A program made the translations under genes and the position numbers. From Posidoniimonas corsicana (lineage in GTDB: Bacteria > Planctomycetota > Planctomycetia > Pirellulales > Lacipirellulaceae), in assembly GCF_007859765.1 (NCBI RefSeq), contig NZ_SIHJ01000004.1, forward strand, positions 344,490 to 408,489: 64,000 bases of DNA, given 5' to 3'. How positions within the stretch are numbered: the stretch's first letter is position 1; every line of letters starts with the position of its first letter. Shown here in pieces: positions 34,715-47,714 of the stretch. The notes beneath the pieces were generated by a model, which saw only the letters and a program-made list of their open reading frames with translations, did no database searches and had not been told where the DNA came from.

Positions 34715-35452
34715 CTACCCGCGGGTTCGCCGCCCAGCGGCCGCGGCCGCGATCAGCGCCAACGCGGCGATCGCCGCCGGCTCGGGCGCGGCGGTCACTG
34801 CGGGATCGGGGCGGAAGTCGGTCCCCAGGTTGTCACGCCACAGGGTGTAGTCGGCCGCGTCCACGACGCCGTCCAGGTTGCCGTCGGCGTGCCATTCGCC
34901 CACGCCCGGCTCGCCGGTGTTGCCGTACTCGTTGCGCCAGCGGGTGTAGTCGTCGGCGTCGACGTCGAAGTCGAGATCGAAGTCGCCATTGGGCAGCCCC
35001 TCGACCGTCACCGTTGCGGCGAAGTCGAAGCTGGTTAGGATGCCGGGCATCGAGATGTTGGTCATGTTTGCATGGCCGAAGCCGCTGGCGTCGATCTCGA
35101 TCCGCATGTCCGCCATAAAGGTGAACAGGCCGTTGTTGAAGGTCTCGTTGATGTGCTCATCCATCAGCACGTAGGGCACCGGCGCGACTCCCGAGTCGGT
35201 TGTGAGTTCGCCGATCTGCGGAAGGATGTTGATCGGCAGGATGATGGTCACCGCGTTCGCCTTGGTGATCTCGTACTCGAAGAAGTAGTTCGTGAAGTCG
35301 AGGTCGACAGCTGTTGGCGAGGTCCATGAGTACGAGGTGGTCCCCTGCGGCACGGACGCATCGATTGTCCATACAGCCGGGTTCTCGGCGGTCGCGAGAG
35401 CAGGGCTAAGCAGCAGCACGAGCGACAACAGACAACGACGCAAACGCGGCAT
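34715..35452 (-). CDS. Secreted PEP-CTERM protein with dockerin-like repeats, 245 aa
   Basis: A signal peptide (cleavage after ATA, near residue 22), a beta-rich domain of about 130 residues with no known motif, two dockerin-like calcium repeats (DLDFDVDADDYTRW and [16 protein letters not shown]), and a C-terminal APEPAAIAALALIAAAAA plus RRTRG sorting tail. This is the planctomycete arrangement for exported, surface-anchored or released proteins. The role of the N-terminal domain is unknown. It stands alone. Confidence 0.75.
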   Translation of the reverse strand: MPRLRRCLLSLVLLLSPALATAENPAVWTIDASVPQGTTSYSWTSPTAVDLDFTNYFFEYEITKANAVTIILPINILPQIGELTTDSGVAPVPYVLMDEHINETFNNGLFTFMADMRIEIDASGFGHANMTNISMPGILTSFDFAATVTVEGLPNGDFDLDFDVDADDYTRWRNEYGNTGEPGVGEWHADGNLDGVVDAADYTLWRDNLGTDFRPDPAVTAAPEPAAIAALALIAAAAAGRRTRG

Positions 35453-35604
35453 GGGGGAGGCTCACAGTTGAGGGCGGTGCGAGCCTCCATCGTACTCGGC
35501 GGCCTCCACGCCGGCCAGGGAACCGCAACGCATGCGGTTTCCGCGTAGCGTTTCGTATCAGGAAAGGGGGGAGCCGAACCTCGGCGGGCGCCGTGGGCAT
35601 TGGG

Positions 35605-36558
35605 TCACTGGTTGCCTGCCCGCCACCGCCGGCACAGGTCGTTGGCCGCTTGGGACCAATCCGGGAAGCGGAATGTAAAGCCCGATTCGAGCAGCCGCCC
35701 GGGCGTGACGCGGCGGCTCTTGAGCACCAGCTCGGTTTCGGTCCGGAGGAAGACGGCCCCGACCTCGAGCATCCAGTTGGTGCTCGGCAGACCAACCCGC
35801 GCGCCCCACGCCCGCCGCAGGTCGCGCATGAACTCGGCGTTGGGGAGCGGGTGGGGCGACGCGATGTTCACGGCGCCAGACAGCTCGTCGTGCTCCATCA
35901 GCCAGTTGATCGCGCGGACGAAGTCGTCCTCGTGCACCCACGAGACGTACTGCCGCCCGTCGCCGTTGGTTCCGCCCAGGCCCCTGCGGACGAGGCCGAG
36001 CAGCACGTCGAACGCGCCCCCGCGGTCGGGGCTCATCGTGATGGCCGACCGCATCAGCACCAGCCGCGTAGAGGGCAGCTCGAACGACTCGGCCGCCGCT
36101 TCCCACCGCTTGGCCACGTCGATGCTGAACCGCCAGGTGTCCGGCGCGCCGGGCTCGTCGCCGCCTAGGATGCCGATTGCCTCGTCGTTCGGGGCGTCGT
36201 AGCGGTGAGCGTAGATGGTCGCGGTGCTGGCCTGCAGCCAGACCCGCGGCGGGCTACTGCTCTGCCCAATCGCCTGACCTATCGTGCGGGTCGAGTCGAG
36301 CCGCGAGTGCAGTATCTCCCGTCGGTGCTCGGCGTTGTACCGGCAGTTGACGCTGCGCCCCGCCAGGTTGATCACTGCGCCAGCGCCGTCGAGCTCGGCG
36401 GCCCAATCGCCCACGGTCTGCCCGTCCCACGGCGCCACCCGCCAATCCGCCGGCGTGGGGCGGCGGCTCAGCACCACCACCTCATGCCCGCCCGCGGTGA
36501 GCGCTCGGGCGAGCACCGTGCCTACCTGTCCGCTACCGCCTGGGAGGATGAGCTTCAT
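35605..36558 (-). CDS. NAD(P)-binding epimerase family protein (TIGR01777 type), 317 aa
   Basis: An extended SDR of the SulA/YfcH-like TIGR01777 group. N-terminal Rossmann motif GGSGQVG (residues 7-13), NLAGRSVNCRY near residue 87, and the catalytic region W-LQASTATIYAHRY, where Tyr-Ala-His-Arg-Tyr stands in for the usual YxxxK. The C-terminal part has VSWVHEDDFVRAINWLME. The length (about 300 aa) is typical. The substrate is unknown in this family. The start ATG at 36556-36558 follows a hairpin-containing gap after acnA. Confidence 0.82.
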   Translation of the reverse strand: MKLILPGGSGQVGTVLARALTAGGHEVVVLSRRPTPADWRVAPWDGQTVGDWAAELDGAGAVINLAGRSVNCRYNAEHRREILHSRLDSTRTIGQAIGQSSSPPRVWLQASTATIYAHRYDAPNDEAIGILGGDEPGAPDTWRFSIDVAKRWEAAAESFELPSTRLVLMRSAITMSPDRGGAFDVLLGLVRRGLGGTNGDGRQYVSWVHEDDFVRAINWLMEHDELSGAVNIASPHPLPNAEFMRDLRRAWGARVGLPSTNWMLEVGAVFLRTETELVLKSRRVTPGRLLESGFTFRFPDWSQAANDLCRRWRAGNQ

Positions 36559-36580
36559 GGGGCGGGAGTAATCAAATGCA

Positions 36581-36614
36581 AGCGCCACCCGCGGCGTAAG
36601 CCGCGGGTGGCGCT
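36581..36614. terminator. Perfect 14-base hairpin after acnA
   Basis: agcgccacccgcgg and ccgcgggtggcgct pair perfectly around a 6-base loop, 46 bases after the acnA stop and 23 bases before the epimerase ATG. There is no T-tract, so it could act as a terminator/attenuator or an mRNA 3'-end stabiliser. Confidence 0.5.
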
Positions 36615-36659
36615 GTGCAATACCGGTGAACTGAAAGACTGGCGCCTTCCAGCCGCCAA

Positions 36660-39422
<2,763 letters not shown>

Positions 39423-39618
39423 AGCGGGGTAGGGGGGTGGGAGGTTTTCTTGTCGGGCTAGCCGCCGGGATTGTGATAATACAGGAATGCAGGCGGACCG
39501 TGGAGTGGCGCCTGCCGGCGAGGGCCGCCGCAATCCGGTAGACTGCCGGAGCGTCGACGCCGCGGCGGCCGACGCCTCGCCCCCCGAAAACCCACCCGAA
39601 AGCAGCAGGAGGAGCGCG

Positions 39619-40392
39619 ATGAGACGCAACCAGACGATTGTGTTGGCGGCGTTGGTATTGGTGGTTTCCGCCGCCCTGGACGCGGAGCGTTGCCAGGCGG
39701 CCGCCTACATCAAGTTCGACGGGGTCGATGGCGAGAGCAAGGATACCGGCCGCCGGGGCTGGTCAGACCTTACAGGCTTCTCGCTCCACGTGGTCGCGGG
39801 CGGCACGCGAACCGCCGCGACGATGTCCAACCGGTTCTCCATGCTGGCGGACCAGTCGTTGCCGGTCCTGCTGGACGCGCTGGTGCGGGGCACAGATTTC
39901 TCGATGGTCGAAGTCGAAACGACCTCGCCAGACGGCGCCGAGATCTACCAGTACGAGCTGACCGACGCCCGGCTGGCCGACCTCGCGGTCACGCACGACG
40001 CCTCCGGCGTCGGGCGTGTGGTCGGCGAGATCCTGGCCCCCGAGGTCCGTATCCTGCAGGTCCCCACCGGGAATGAGATGATCTGGGACTTCAGCACCAA
40101 CAGCGCTAGTGCGCTCGCCCCGCTGGCTGGCGATTACGATGGTGACTCAGACGTCGACGCCGACGACTACGCCAAGTGGCGCGACACCTACGGCGCTCAG
40201 ATGCTCAACCTCGGCGGAGGCGCCGACGGCAACGCCGACGGCCGCGTCGACGCGGCCGACTTCACCATCTGGCGTGACAACTACACCGGCAGCAACCTGT
40301 TCAGTCCCACGGCGGCGCCCGAGCCGGCCGCTGCGGCGCTCTGCGTGGTCGCGCTGCTTGGGATCCACGAGATCATTCGCCGTCATCGGTAG
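39619..40392 (+). CDS. Secreted Hcp-like (T6SS tube family) protein with dockerin-like repeats and PEP-CTERM tail, 257 aa
   Basis: After a signal peptide ending near QAA (residue 25), the sequence [13 protein letters not shown] matches the start of Hcp, and later segments ([34 protein letters not shown]) fit the Hcp beta-barrel. Unlike true Hcp, it has a Sec signal, two dockerin-like repeats ([30 protein letters not shown]) and an [20 protein letters not shown] tail. So it is probably a surface or exported protein built on the Hcp fold, not a T6SS tube. AGGAGGAG lies 5-8 bases before the ATG. No other T6SS gene is nearby. Confidence 0.78.
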   Translation: MRRNQTIVLAALVLVVSAALDAERCQAAAYIKFDGVDGESKDTGRRGWSDLTGFSLHVVAGGTRTAATMSNRFSMLADQSLPVLLDALVRGTDFSMVEVETTSPDGAEIYQYELTDARLADLAVTHDASGVGRVVGEILAPEVRILQVPTGNEMIWDFSTNSASALAPLAGDYDGDSDVDADDYAKWRDTYGAQMLNLGGGADGNADGRVDAADFTIWRDNYTGSNLFSPTAAPEPAAAALCVVALLGIHEIIRRHR

Positions 40393-40537
40393 CGTCCGGA
40401 GGGCAAGCAAGGCGCACGTTGGGGAGTGGGCGCGACCCACTGCCGTAGGAATGCCGATGCGAGCTAGCTTTTCGCGTTGCGATCAGCCAAGCTAGGGGCC
40501 TCGTTCGTCCAGTTCCTGTTCTGGAAGCCCGCGCCCT

Positions 40538-41905
40538 ATGCCCATAGATGGTGACCCGTACGCCCTGACGCCCGACAAGGTCCGCGAGCCGCCCGAGTCG
40601 CTGCTGGGGCAGCTGGCCTATTGCGGGCCGGGGTTTGTGCTGTCGGCGTCGATTGTCGGGTCGGGCGAGCTGATCGCCACCACGACGCTCGGCGCCACGG
40701 CGGGTTTCATCGTGCTGTGGGTGATCATCTTGAGCTGTTTGGTGAAGGTCGCGCTGCAGCTGGAGTTCGGGCGGCACACGATCCTATCGGGCCGCACGCC
40801 GCTGGAGTCGATCAACCGTCTGCCCGGCCCCAAGCCGGCCGGCGCTCACTGGACCATCTGGGGCTGGTTCCTGCTGCAGCCGCTGAAGATCGCCCAGATG
40901 GCCGGCATTGTGGGGGCGGTGGCGCTGGTGCTCAACCTGTTCCTGCCGCAGGTCGAAGTGGCTGTTTGGTGCTGGGCCAGCGCCGGGCTGGTGGGGCTGC
41001 TGGTGTCCCTGGAGAGGTACCGGATGATCGAGCGCAGCTCGCTGGCGTTGCTGGTGCTGTTCACACTGCTCACGCTGACCTCGGTCGCGGCGCTGCAGTG
41101 GACCGACTACGCGATCTCGCTCGACGATCTCGCCAGCGGGCTCTCCTTCCGTCTGCCGGCGGCGGCCACGATGGTGGTGTTCGCCGCGTTTGGCCTGACC
41201 GGCGTAGGCGGCGACGAGATCATCCAGTACGGCTACTGGCTGCTGGAGAAGGGCTACGCGGCGTACGCCGGGCCTCGCGAGGAAACTGACGCCTGGCGCC
41301 GCCGCGCACGGGGTTGGATCCGCGTGATGACGCTCGACGCGATCGCCTCGATGATCGCGTACACGGTGGTCACGGTGGCGTTCTTCCTGCTGGGCGCCGC
41401 GGTGCTGAACGCGCAAGAGAAGATCCCGCAGGGCAACGCGCTGATCGAGAGCCTGGCCCACATGTACACCGACACCCTCGGCCCGTGGGCGCACTGGGTG
41501 TTCCTGCTGGGGGCGTTCGTGGTGCTGTTCTCGACGCTGTTCAGCGCCATGGCGGCCTGGACGCGGATGTACGCCGACGCGTTCGCCCAGGTCGGGCTGG
41601 TCAACTTCCGCGACCAGCGGTCGCGGCGCCGCACGGTGTTCTGGCTGGCGTGGGCGTTCGCCCTGCTGTGGGCCGGCATCTACGTGATCAACGAGGCGCC
41701 GGTCAAGATGGTCGTGCTGGGCGGCATCGCCACCGCGGCCATCCTGCTGCTGGTGGTGTACGCCGCCATCGTGTTCCGCTACCGCGACGCGGACCCCGCG
41801 ATGCGGCCCTCGCCGCTGTACGACGCCGCGTTGTGGTGCAGCATCATCGCGATCGTGAGCTTCGTGGTGTACGGGCTGGTCGACCTGGTTCGCGGCCTCG
41901 GCTGA
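40538..41905 (+). CDS. Nramp-family transporter-like membrane protein, divergent, 455 aa
   Basis: About eleven transmembrane helices in the Nramp (LeuT-fold) arrangement. Helix 1 begins GPGFVLSASIVGSGEL, where metal-transporting Nramps have DPGN; here that place is VGSGEL. In helix 6 the metal-binding MPH motif is also missing (segment FAAFGLTGVGGDEIIQYG). So it belongs to an Nramp-related group that probably does not move Mn or Fe in the classical way; some relatives carry Mg or other substrates. It stands alone, converging on the pentapeptide gene. Confidence 0.72.
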   Translation: MPIDGDPYALTPDKVREPPESLLGQLAYCGPGFVLSASIVGSGELIATTTLGATAGFIVLWVIILSCLVKVALQLEFGRHTILSGRTPLESINRLPGPKPAGAHWTIWGWFLLQPLKIAQMAGIVGAVALVLNLFLPQVEVAVWCWASAGLVGLLVSLERYRMIERSSLALLVLFTLLTLTSVAALQWTDYAISLDDLASGLSFRLPAAATMVVFAAFGLTGVGGDEIIQYGYWLLEKGYAAYAGPREETDAWRRRARGWIRVMTLDAIASMIAYTVVTVAFFLLGAAVLNAQEKIPQGNALIESLAHMYTDTLGPWAHWVFLLGAFVVLFSTLFSAMAAWTRMYADAFAQVGLVNFRDQRSRRRTVFWLAWAFALLWAGIYVINEAPVKMVVLGGIATAAILLLVVYAAIVFRYRDADPAMRPSPLYDAALWCSIIAIVSFVVYGLVDLVRGLG

Positions 41906-41941
41906 TCCCCGTAGCGGCCAGGTTTCACTAGACACCGGCCC

Positions 41942-44155
41942 CTACTCGGGCCAAGCCTCGCTGGGCCACTCCGTGCCGGGGGTGGCCGGCGAGTAGTCAA
42001 CTTCAGTGGACGCCGCGTCGGAGGAGTCCGCCCGGGGCGCGATGCCAACCGGAGTTTGGGGCAGGTCTAGCTTCGGTGACAGCTCCAGAGGCTTGCCCTC
42101 GTCGGGGTCTTTGCCCGGAGGGTCGAACAGCAGGTGCTGCTCGGCGGACGAGGTTGCCTGAGGGAGGTTCGCCATGCGGAGTTGCTGCTGCTCGGGCTCC
42201 CAGCCGTCCGGCTTGGCGGCGGCGTCGGCGACCTGCAGCGCCGGGGGGCGGTTGTCCCAGCGGGTGGCGTCGTTGTAGGTGGCGGCGGCCAGCATGGAGT
42301 TGGTCAGACCCTTGGCGCCCGACAGGTTGGCGTCGTCCAGCAGCGTGACGTGCGACGCGCGGTGGCCGTTGTAGTGGAGGGTCTGCTCGCCGAACCGGGC
42401 CCCGGACAGGTCGGCGCCGGTCAGGTCGGCGCCCTTGAGACGCGCGCCGCGGAGGTCGGCGCCCGCCAGGTTGGCGTCTGTGAGGTTGGCGTCGGACAGG
42501 TCGGCGTGCGTGAGGATAGCGCTGTGCAAATCGACGCCCTTGAGCGAGGCGCCCTGCAACCGGGCCTTGGAGAGCTGGCACTCGTGCATGTCGGCGTCAT
42601 CCAGCACCGCCTTGCGGAGGTCGGCCGGAGGGCCGTACGCGTGGAACCGCTGCAGCTTGGCCTCGCTGAGGTCGGCGCCGAGCGCGTAGAAGCCCGAGGC
42701 GGACGCGTCGGTGAACTCCGCCCTTTGGGCGGACGCGCCGACAAGCGAAACCTCGTTGAAGTTGGCGCCATGGAACCTTGCGCCCTGCAGGTTGGCCTGC
42801 GTGAGGTCGGCGTAGAGCAGCGTCGCGCGGGTCCAACGGCTGCCGGTCAGGTCCGCCGAGCTGAGGTCCGACTGGTCGATGTAGCAGCCCTCCAGGTGGG
42901 CGCCGCGGAGCAGGGGTCCGCTGAACTCGGCGTACGCTTCGCGCCACCGCCGGGTAAGGTCGACCAGCGCGGAATCGGCCTCTGGGGTGAAGCCCGGGTC
43001 GCGCTCGCCGTGGTAGTCGTGCGACAGGAAGAGGGCGCGATCGTGGTACTCGTTCATCAGCTCGCGTTTGGTGCGGCCCCACTTGGGCGTGCGGTCGGTG
43101 GGGTGGTAGTGCACCACCTTGGCGTTGAACCAGCCCAGCTCCGCCCGGCCGTGGAAGGTGTCCTGCATCGCCGCGTGCAGGCCGTAGAGCACGCCCAGCG
43201 ACACCACCCACTGCGCGGCGTGGGCAAGGCGACTGGTGCGGAGGGTAAATGCTCCGCGGGCGGCCAGCAGGCTGCCGATCGCGACGTGCGCCACCGCCGC
43301 GCAGGCGATGACCTGGATGATCGACTGGTTCCACTCGTGGCGGATGGCGCACCGCCGCCACACGCTGTAGACCGTTATCGGCGCCAGGCCCCAGGCCAGC
43401 AGCACGCTGAGCAGGGTCTGCGAGTAAAACATCCGCGGCCGCTCGCGGAGCCGCCGCCACTGCCAGCGGACCAGGCCCAGGACCATCCAGCCGTGCGTCT
43501 TGCGGTCGATCGGCTCGCCGTCGGGGAACACGGCCGGCAGGCCGCCGAGCGTCTCCCAGATGCGTTGCAGGTAGACGTGCAGGTAGCAGTAGACGCCGAT
43601 CACCAGGAACGGCCCGAGCACAAAGAACAGCTCGCTCGGCGCGTCGACCTCGAACACCGGCAGGTTTACCACGCCGTCGTTGGTCAGCAGCTGCAGCTGG
43701 GTGGTGGAGATCAGCATCAGCCACACGAACGCGCAGCCGCCCACCATCCACATGAAGATGCTGCGGGCGAAGTCGGCGGCGTCGCCGCAGCGGGCCGCTT
43801 CTTCCATCCGTTCGGTGGCGATCCCGGCGGGGAGCTCGGCGCCGGTGAGGTCGGTCCCGGCCAGCTGGGCGGGGATCAGCCCGTGCGCGCCGGCCAGCGA
43901 CGCGTTCCGCAGCGACGCGTCCCTCAGTTTAACGCCGTGCAACTGGGCGCCATCCAGCCGGGCGTCGTCCAGGGTCGCGCCGCGGAGGTCGGCGCCGCGG
44001 AGGTCGGCCCCCACCAGCAACGCCCCGGTCAGGTCGGCGCGGCGGAGGTCGAGCGGATCATCGGGGAAGTTGCGACGGTGCTCGGCCAGCGCGTCGGTCC
44101 CGCGCAGCGCGATCGGCGCAAGCGGGGGCTGCGGCGGTGGGGCGAAGCGGAACAT
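41942..44155 (-). CDS. Membrane protein with two pentapeptide-repeat domains, 737 aa
   Basis: Two blocks of pentapeptide repeats of the A(D/N)LxG type flank a membrane region. Block 1 is at about residues 35-115, block 2 is longer at about 420-610, and between them four helices (about 130-330) plus a soluble segment. Pentapeptide repeats form right-handed beta helices used in protein-protein contact. The C-terminal 100 residues are acidic and Pro-rich. The function is unknown. It is a single gene, with 79 bases to the Yip1-like gene. Confidence 0.78.
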   Translation of the reverse strand: MFRFAPPPQPPLAPIALRGTDALAEHRRNFPDDPLDLRRADLTGALLVGADLRGADLRGATLDDARLDGAQLHGVKLRDASLRNASLAGAHGLIPAQLAGTDLTGAELPAGIATERMEEAARCGDAADFARSIFMWMVGGCAFVWLMLISTTQLQLLTNDGVVNLPVFEVDAPSELFFVLGPFLVIGVYCYLHVYLQRIWETLGGLPAVFPDGEPIDRKTHGWMVLGLVRWQWRRLRERPRMFYSQTLLSVLLAWGLAPITVYSVWRRCAIRHEWNQSIIQVIACAAVAHVAIGSLLAARGAFTLRTSRLAHAAQWVVSLGVLYGLHAAMQDTFHGRAELGWFNAKVVHYHPTDRTPKWGRTKRELMNEYHDRALFLSHDYHGERDPGFTPEADSALVDLTRRWREAYAEFSGPLLRGAHLEGCYIDQSDLSSADLTGSRWTRATLLYADLTQANLQGARFHGANFNEVSLVGASAQRAEFTDASASGFYALGADLSEAKLQRFHAYGPPADLRKAVLDDADMHECQLSKARLQGASLKGVDLHSAILTHADLSDANLTDANLAGADLRGARLKGADLTGADLSGARFGEQTLHYNGHRASHVTLLDDANLSGAKGLTNSMLAAATYNDATRWDNRPPALQVADAAAKPDGWEPEQQQLRMANLPQATSSAEQHLLFDPPGKDPDEGKPLELSPKLDLPQTPVGIAPRADSSDAASTEVDYSPATPGTEWPSEAWPE

Positions 44156-44234
44156 GCTAGCGACCGGCGGCTCGGGGTTCGGGCGGCCGATAGTAGCAAC
44201 GCGGCCGTGGCGGGGCCAGAGCGGTTGGTAGGGG

Positions 44235-44960
44235 CTAGATCAGAAAGGTGACAACGATGTGCCACGCTAGGGCGACCGCCCCAGATAGCAACATCATTGC
44301 CAACAGTGCCCCAGATAGGATGCCGAGTGCTTGGTAGTCACTTACATTGCATACGCCCCCAATGCCCTTGGCGAGGCCGCGAATCGCCCAGAGAGTAAGG
44401 ACGAGTACTGCAACTAGCGCGATGCCAGAAACAGCCTCTTGCAGTGCAACCGGCCCATGCCAGCGGTAGACGTCAGCGGCCAGGTAGATCGGACCGCAGA
44501 AGACCGCCGGAAAGGCGCCCCAGGCGCACGCCGTCCGGACCGCGGATCTTGGGGCAGGCGTGCCGTTCCTCCTTGCGGACCATTCGCAGGCCCTGGCAAA
44601 TAGCAACCAGAGCGGGACACCCAGCAGGGCGCCAACCGACAGTATCGTCGGCACAACGAAAGGGCTAGGAGTGAGCCAGACAGCTCCATTCCACTTCGGG
44701 CGCGTGTGGTCTCCGAGCTGACCGCCCGCCAGCCACATTCCGATTCCTACGGCCAGCGGCCAGGTCATGTAGCCTGGCCGATGTTCGGCGATCTCGAGGA
44801 TAGTCTCCTTCGGCCAACGCCAAATCTTCAACCACGGCGACCGCAGTTGGTGGACTGGCGGTGCTTCGGCCGGCGCGTGGCGGCTCTCATCAACCGCCCT
44901 GGGCGATGCATACGGGTTGCCGATTCTGCGATCGGTGTCACTTGTGTCTTGGTGATCCAA
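44235..44960 (-). CDS. Yip1-like integral membrane protein, 241 aa
   Basis: A cytoplasmic NPYASPRA segment at the N-terminus is followed by about five transmembrane helices in the Yip1/YIPF layout, with KIWRWPKETI and YMTWPLAVGIGMWLAG near the first helix. It is a diverged paralogue of the next gene upstream (NPYAAP; SIWNQPRATI; RYMVLPIAIAMGV). No ATG fits near the N-terminus. A TTG at 44960 gives the best start, placed just before NPYASP. In planctomycetes such proteins are often tandem and of unknown function. Confidence 0.6.
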   Translation of the reverse strand: MDHQDTSDTDRRIGNPYASPRAVDESRHAPAEAPPVHQLRSPWLKIWRWPKETILEIAEHRPGYMTWPLAVGIGMWLAGGQLGDHTRPKWNGAVWLTPSPFVVPTILSVGALLGVPLWLLFARACEWSARRNGTPAPRSAVRTACAWGAFPAVFCGPIYLAADVYRWHGPVALQEAVSGIALVAVLVLTLWAIRGLAKGIGGVCNVSDYQALGILSGALLAMMLLSGAVALAWHIVVTFLI

Positions 44961-45018
44961 TCGGGTCGGCCTTGTCAGGCAGCGGCAATGATCACGGTCA
45001 GTGGCCTGCAGCCGCTTT

Positions 45019-45729
45019 CTAGAGGGAAGCGACAATCGCCACCACGACGACACCGGCGACGATTATCGGGAGCATCAGCAACAACCCCGCCAGGATGATG
45101 GCGCCCCAACCCTTCCAGGCCGAGAAGCGGCTCACCTCTCCGATGCACTTGCAGAGCACTACAAATGACCAGATGCCGAGCACTCCTTCGGCGATCCCAT
45201 TGATAGCGATCAGCCCGAGGTAATCCCTGCCAGGAAACTGGCCGACCAAGATAACGAGCAGCAGGCTGAGCGGGAGCGTGAAGATGCCAGGGACCGCTCC
45301 CCAGGCGTACGCAGCCTGCATCTCAGTAAAGGTCGCGACGCCGCCAATCCAGCGGGCCGTAATGCTGATCAGCCACGAGTTGAGGAGCCACAGCAGCAGC
45401 CCGAGGATCGGGCCGGCGACGGCGCTAATCGCCACCGCCACCGCCGGCGTTAGGGCCAAGGGCTGCGCGGGGTCGGCCACCGAATCAGCGACGCCGCTCA
45501 GCACCGTCGAAACGCCCATGGCAATCGCGATCGGCAGCACCATGTACCGCGGGTCGGTGTCGACGATCTGGCGGATGGTCGCGCGGGGCTGGTTCCAGAT
45601 GCTGACCCACGGGTTGAGCGTCACCCCGGTGAACGTGGGGTCGAACGGCCGCTGGGGGTCCTCCGCCTGCGGGGCGGCGTAAGGATTGGACGACAGGTCC
45701 GGGCGGCGTGTGGGATCGTCGTCGATCAT
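45019..45729 (-). CDS. Yip1-like integral membrane protein, 236 aa
   Basis: An N-terminal NPYAAP cytoplasmic segment precedes a Yip1-type core of about five helices: PWVSIWNQPRATIRQIVD, then RYMVLPIAIAMGVSTVL and so on. It is a paralogue of the downstream gene, with a weak but consistent alignment through the N-terminal motif and first helix. The ATG at 45727-45729 is right before MIDDDPTRR. The pair lies downstream of pckA and upstream of the pentapeptide protein on the same strand. Yip1-like proteins are thought to organise membranes in eukaryotes; in bacteria the role is unknown. Confidence 0.68.
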   Translation of the reverse strand: MIDDDPTRRPDLSSNPYAAPQAEDPQRPFDPTFTGVTLNPWVSIWNQPRATIRQIVDTDPRYMVLPIAIAMGVSTVLSGVADSVADPAQPLALTPAVAVAISAVAGPILGLLLWLLNSWLISITARWIGGVATFTEMQAAYAWGAVPGIFTLPLSLLLVILVGQFPGRDYLGLIAINGIAEGVLGIWSFVVLCKCIGEVSRFSAWKGWGAIILAGLLLMLPIIVAGVVVVAIVASL

Positions 45730-45832
45730 GAGGTTTCTGCGGGGGGACAGGGCAGGGCGGCTCCCGCCCGTTCTAACCGAGTCGGGCCGCGTGGGGAACA
45801 GCACCGCGACGCCCGGCCCGCTGCGGCGCATG

Positions 45833-45864
45833 AAAAAGCCGAGCCCCATGGCGTGGGGCTCGGC
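45833..45864 (-). terminator. Intrinsic terminator of pckA
   Basis: Perfect 11-base arms (gccgagcccca / tggggctcggc) around 5 bases, followed on the minus strand by five T (AAAAA at 45833-45837 on the plus strand). It lies about 46 bases after the pckA stop. A second, 8-base hairpin (45882-45902) sits between. Confidence 0.85.
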
Positions 45865-45910
45865 GGAGCATCCCTGCTGACGCCGCCGGTTGAGCCGGCG
45901 GCTTCCCTAC

Positions 45911-47509
<1,599 letters not shown>

Positions 47510-47714
47510 CGCAGGTTCCTCCTCGTGGTAGCGAAAGGTGACGGGCCGAAGCGGGACGCACAACCCGAAGGCCTCAACTGTGCGGAACCGACACGGCGTT
47601 TTGTGCGGTCCTGCCCGCCTGGGCGGCTGCATTCCCGACGGCTACCATTTCCCTTGAGCATTTGGGACGCGTGAGCGACGGGCGATCAACCGTGAATGTA
47701 GCAGAGCGAATGAC

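Noticed and set aside
42134-44251. Long plus-strand frame antisense to the pentapeptide-repeat gene
   Set aside because: It mirrors the repetitive minus-strand codons, which produces a repetitive but meaningless translation (many VGA, AEVGA runs).
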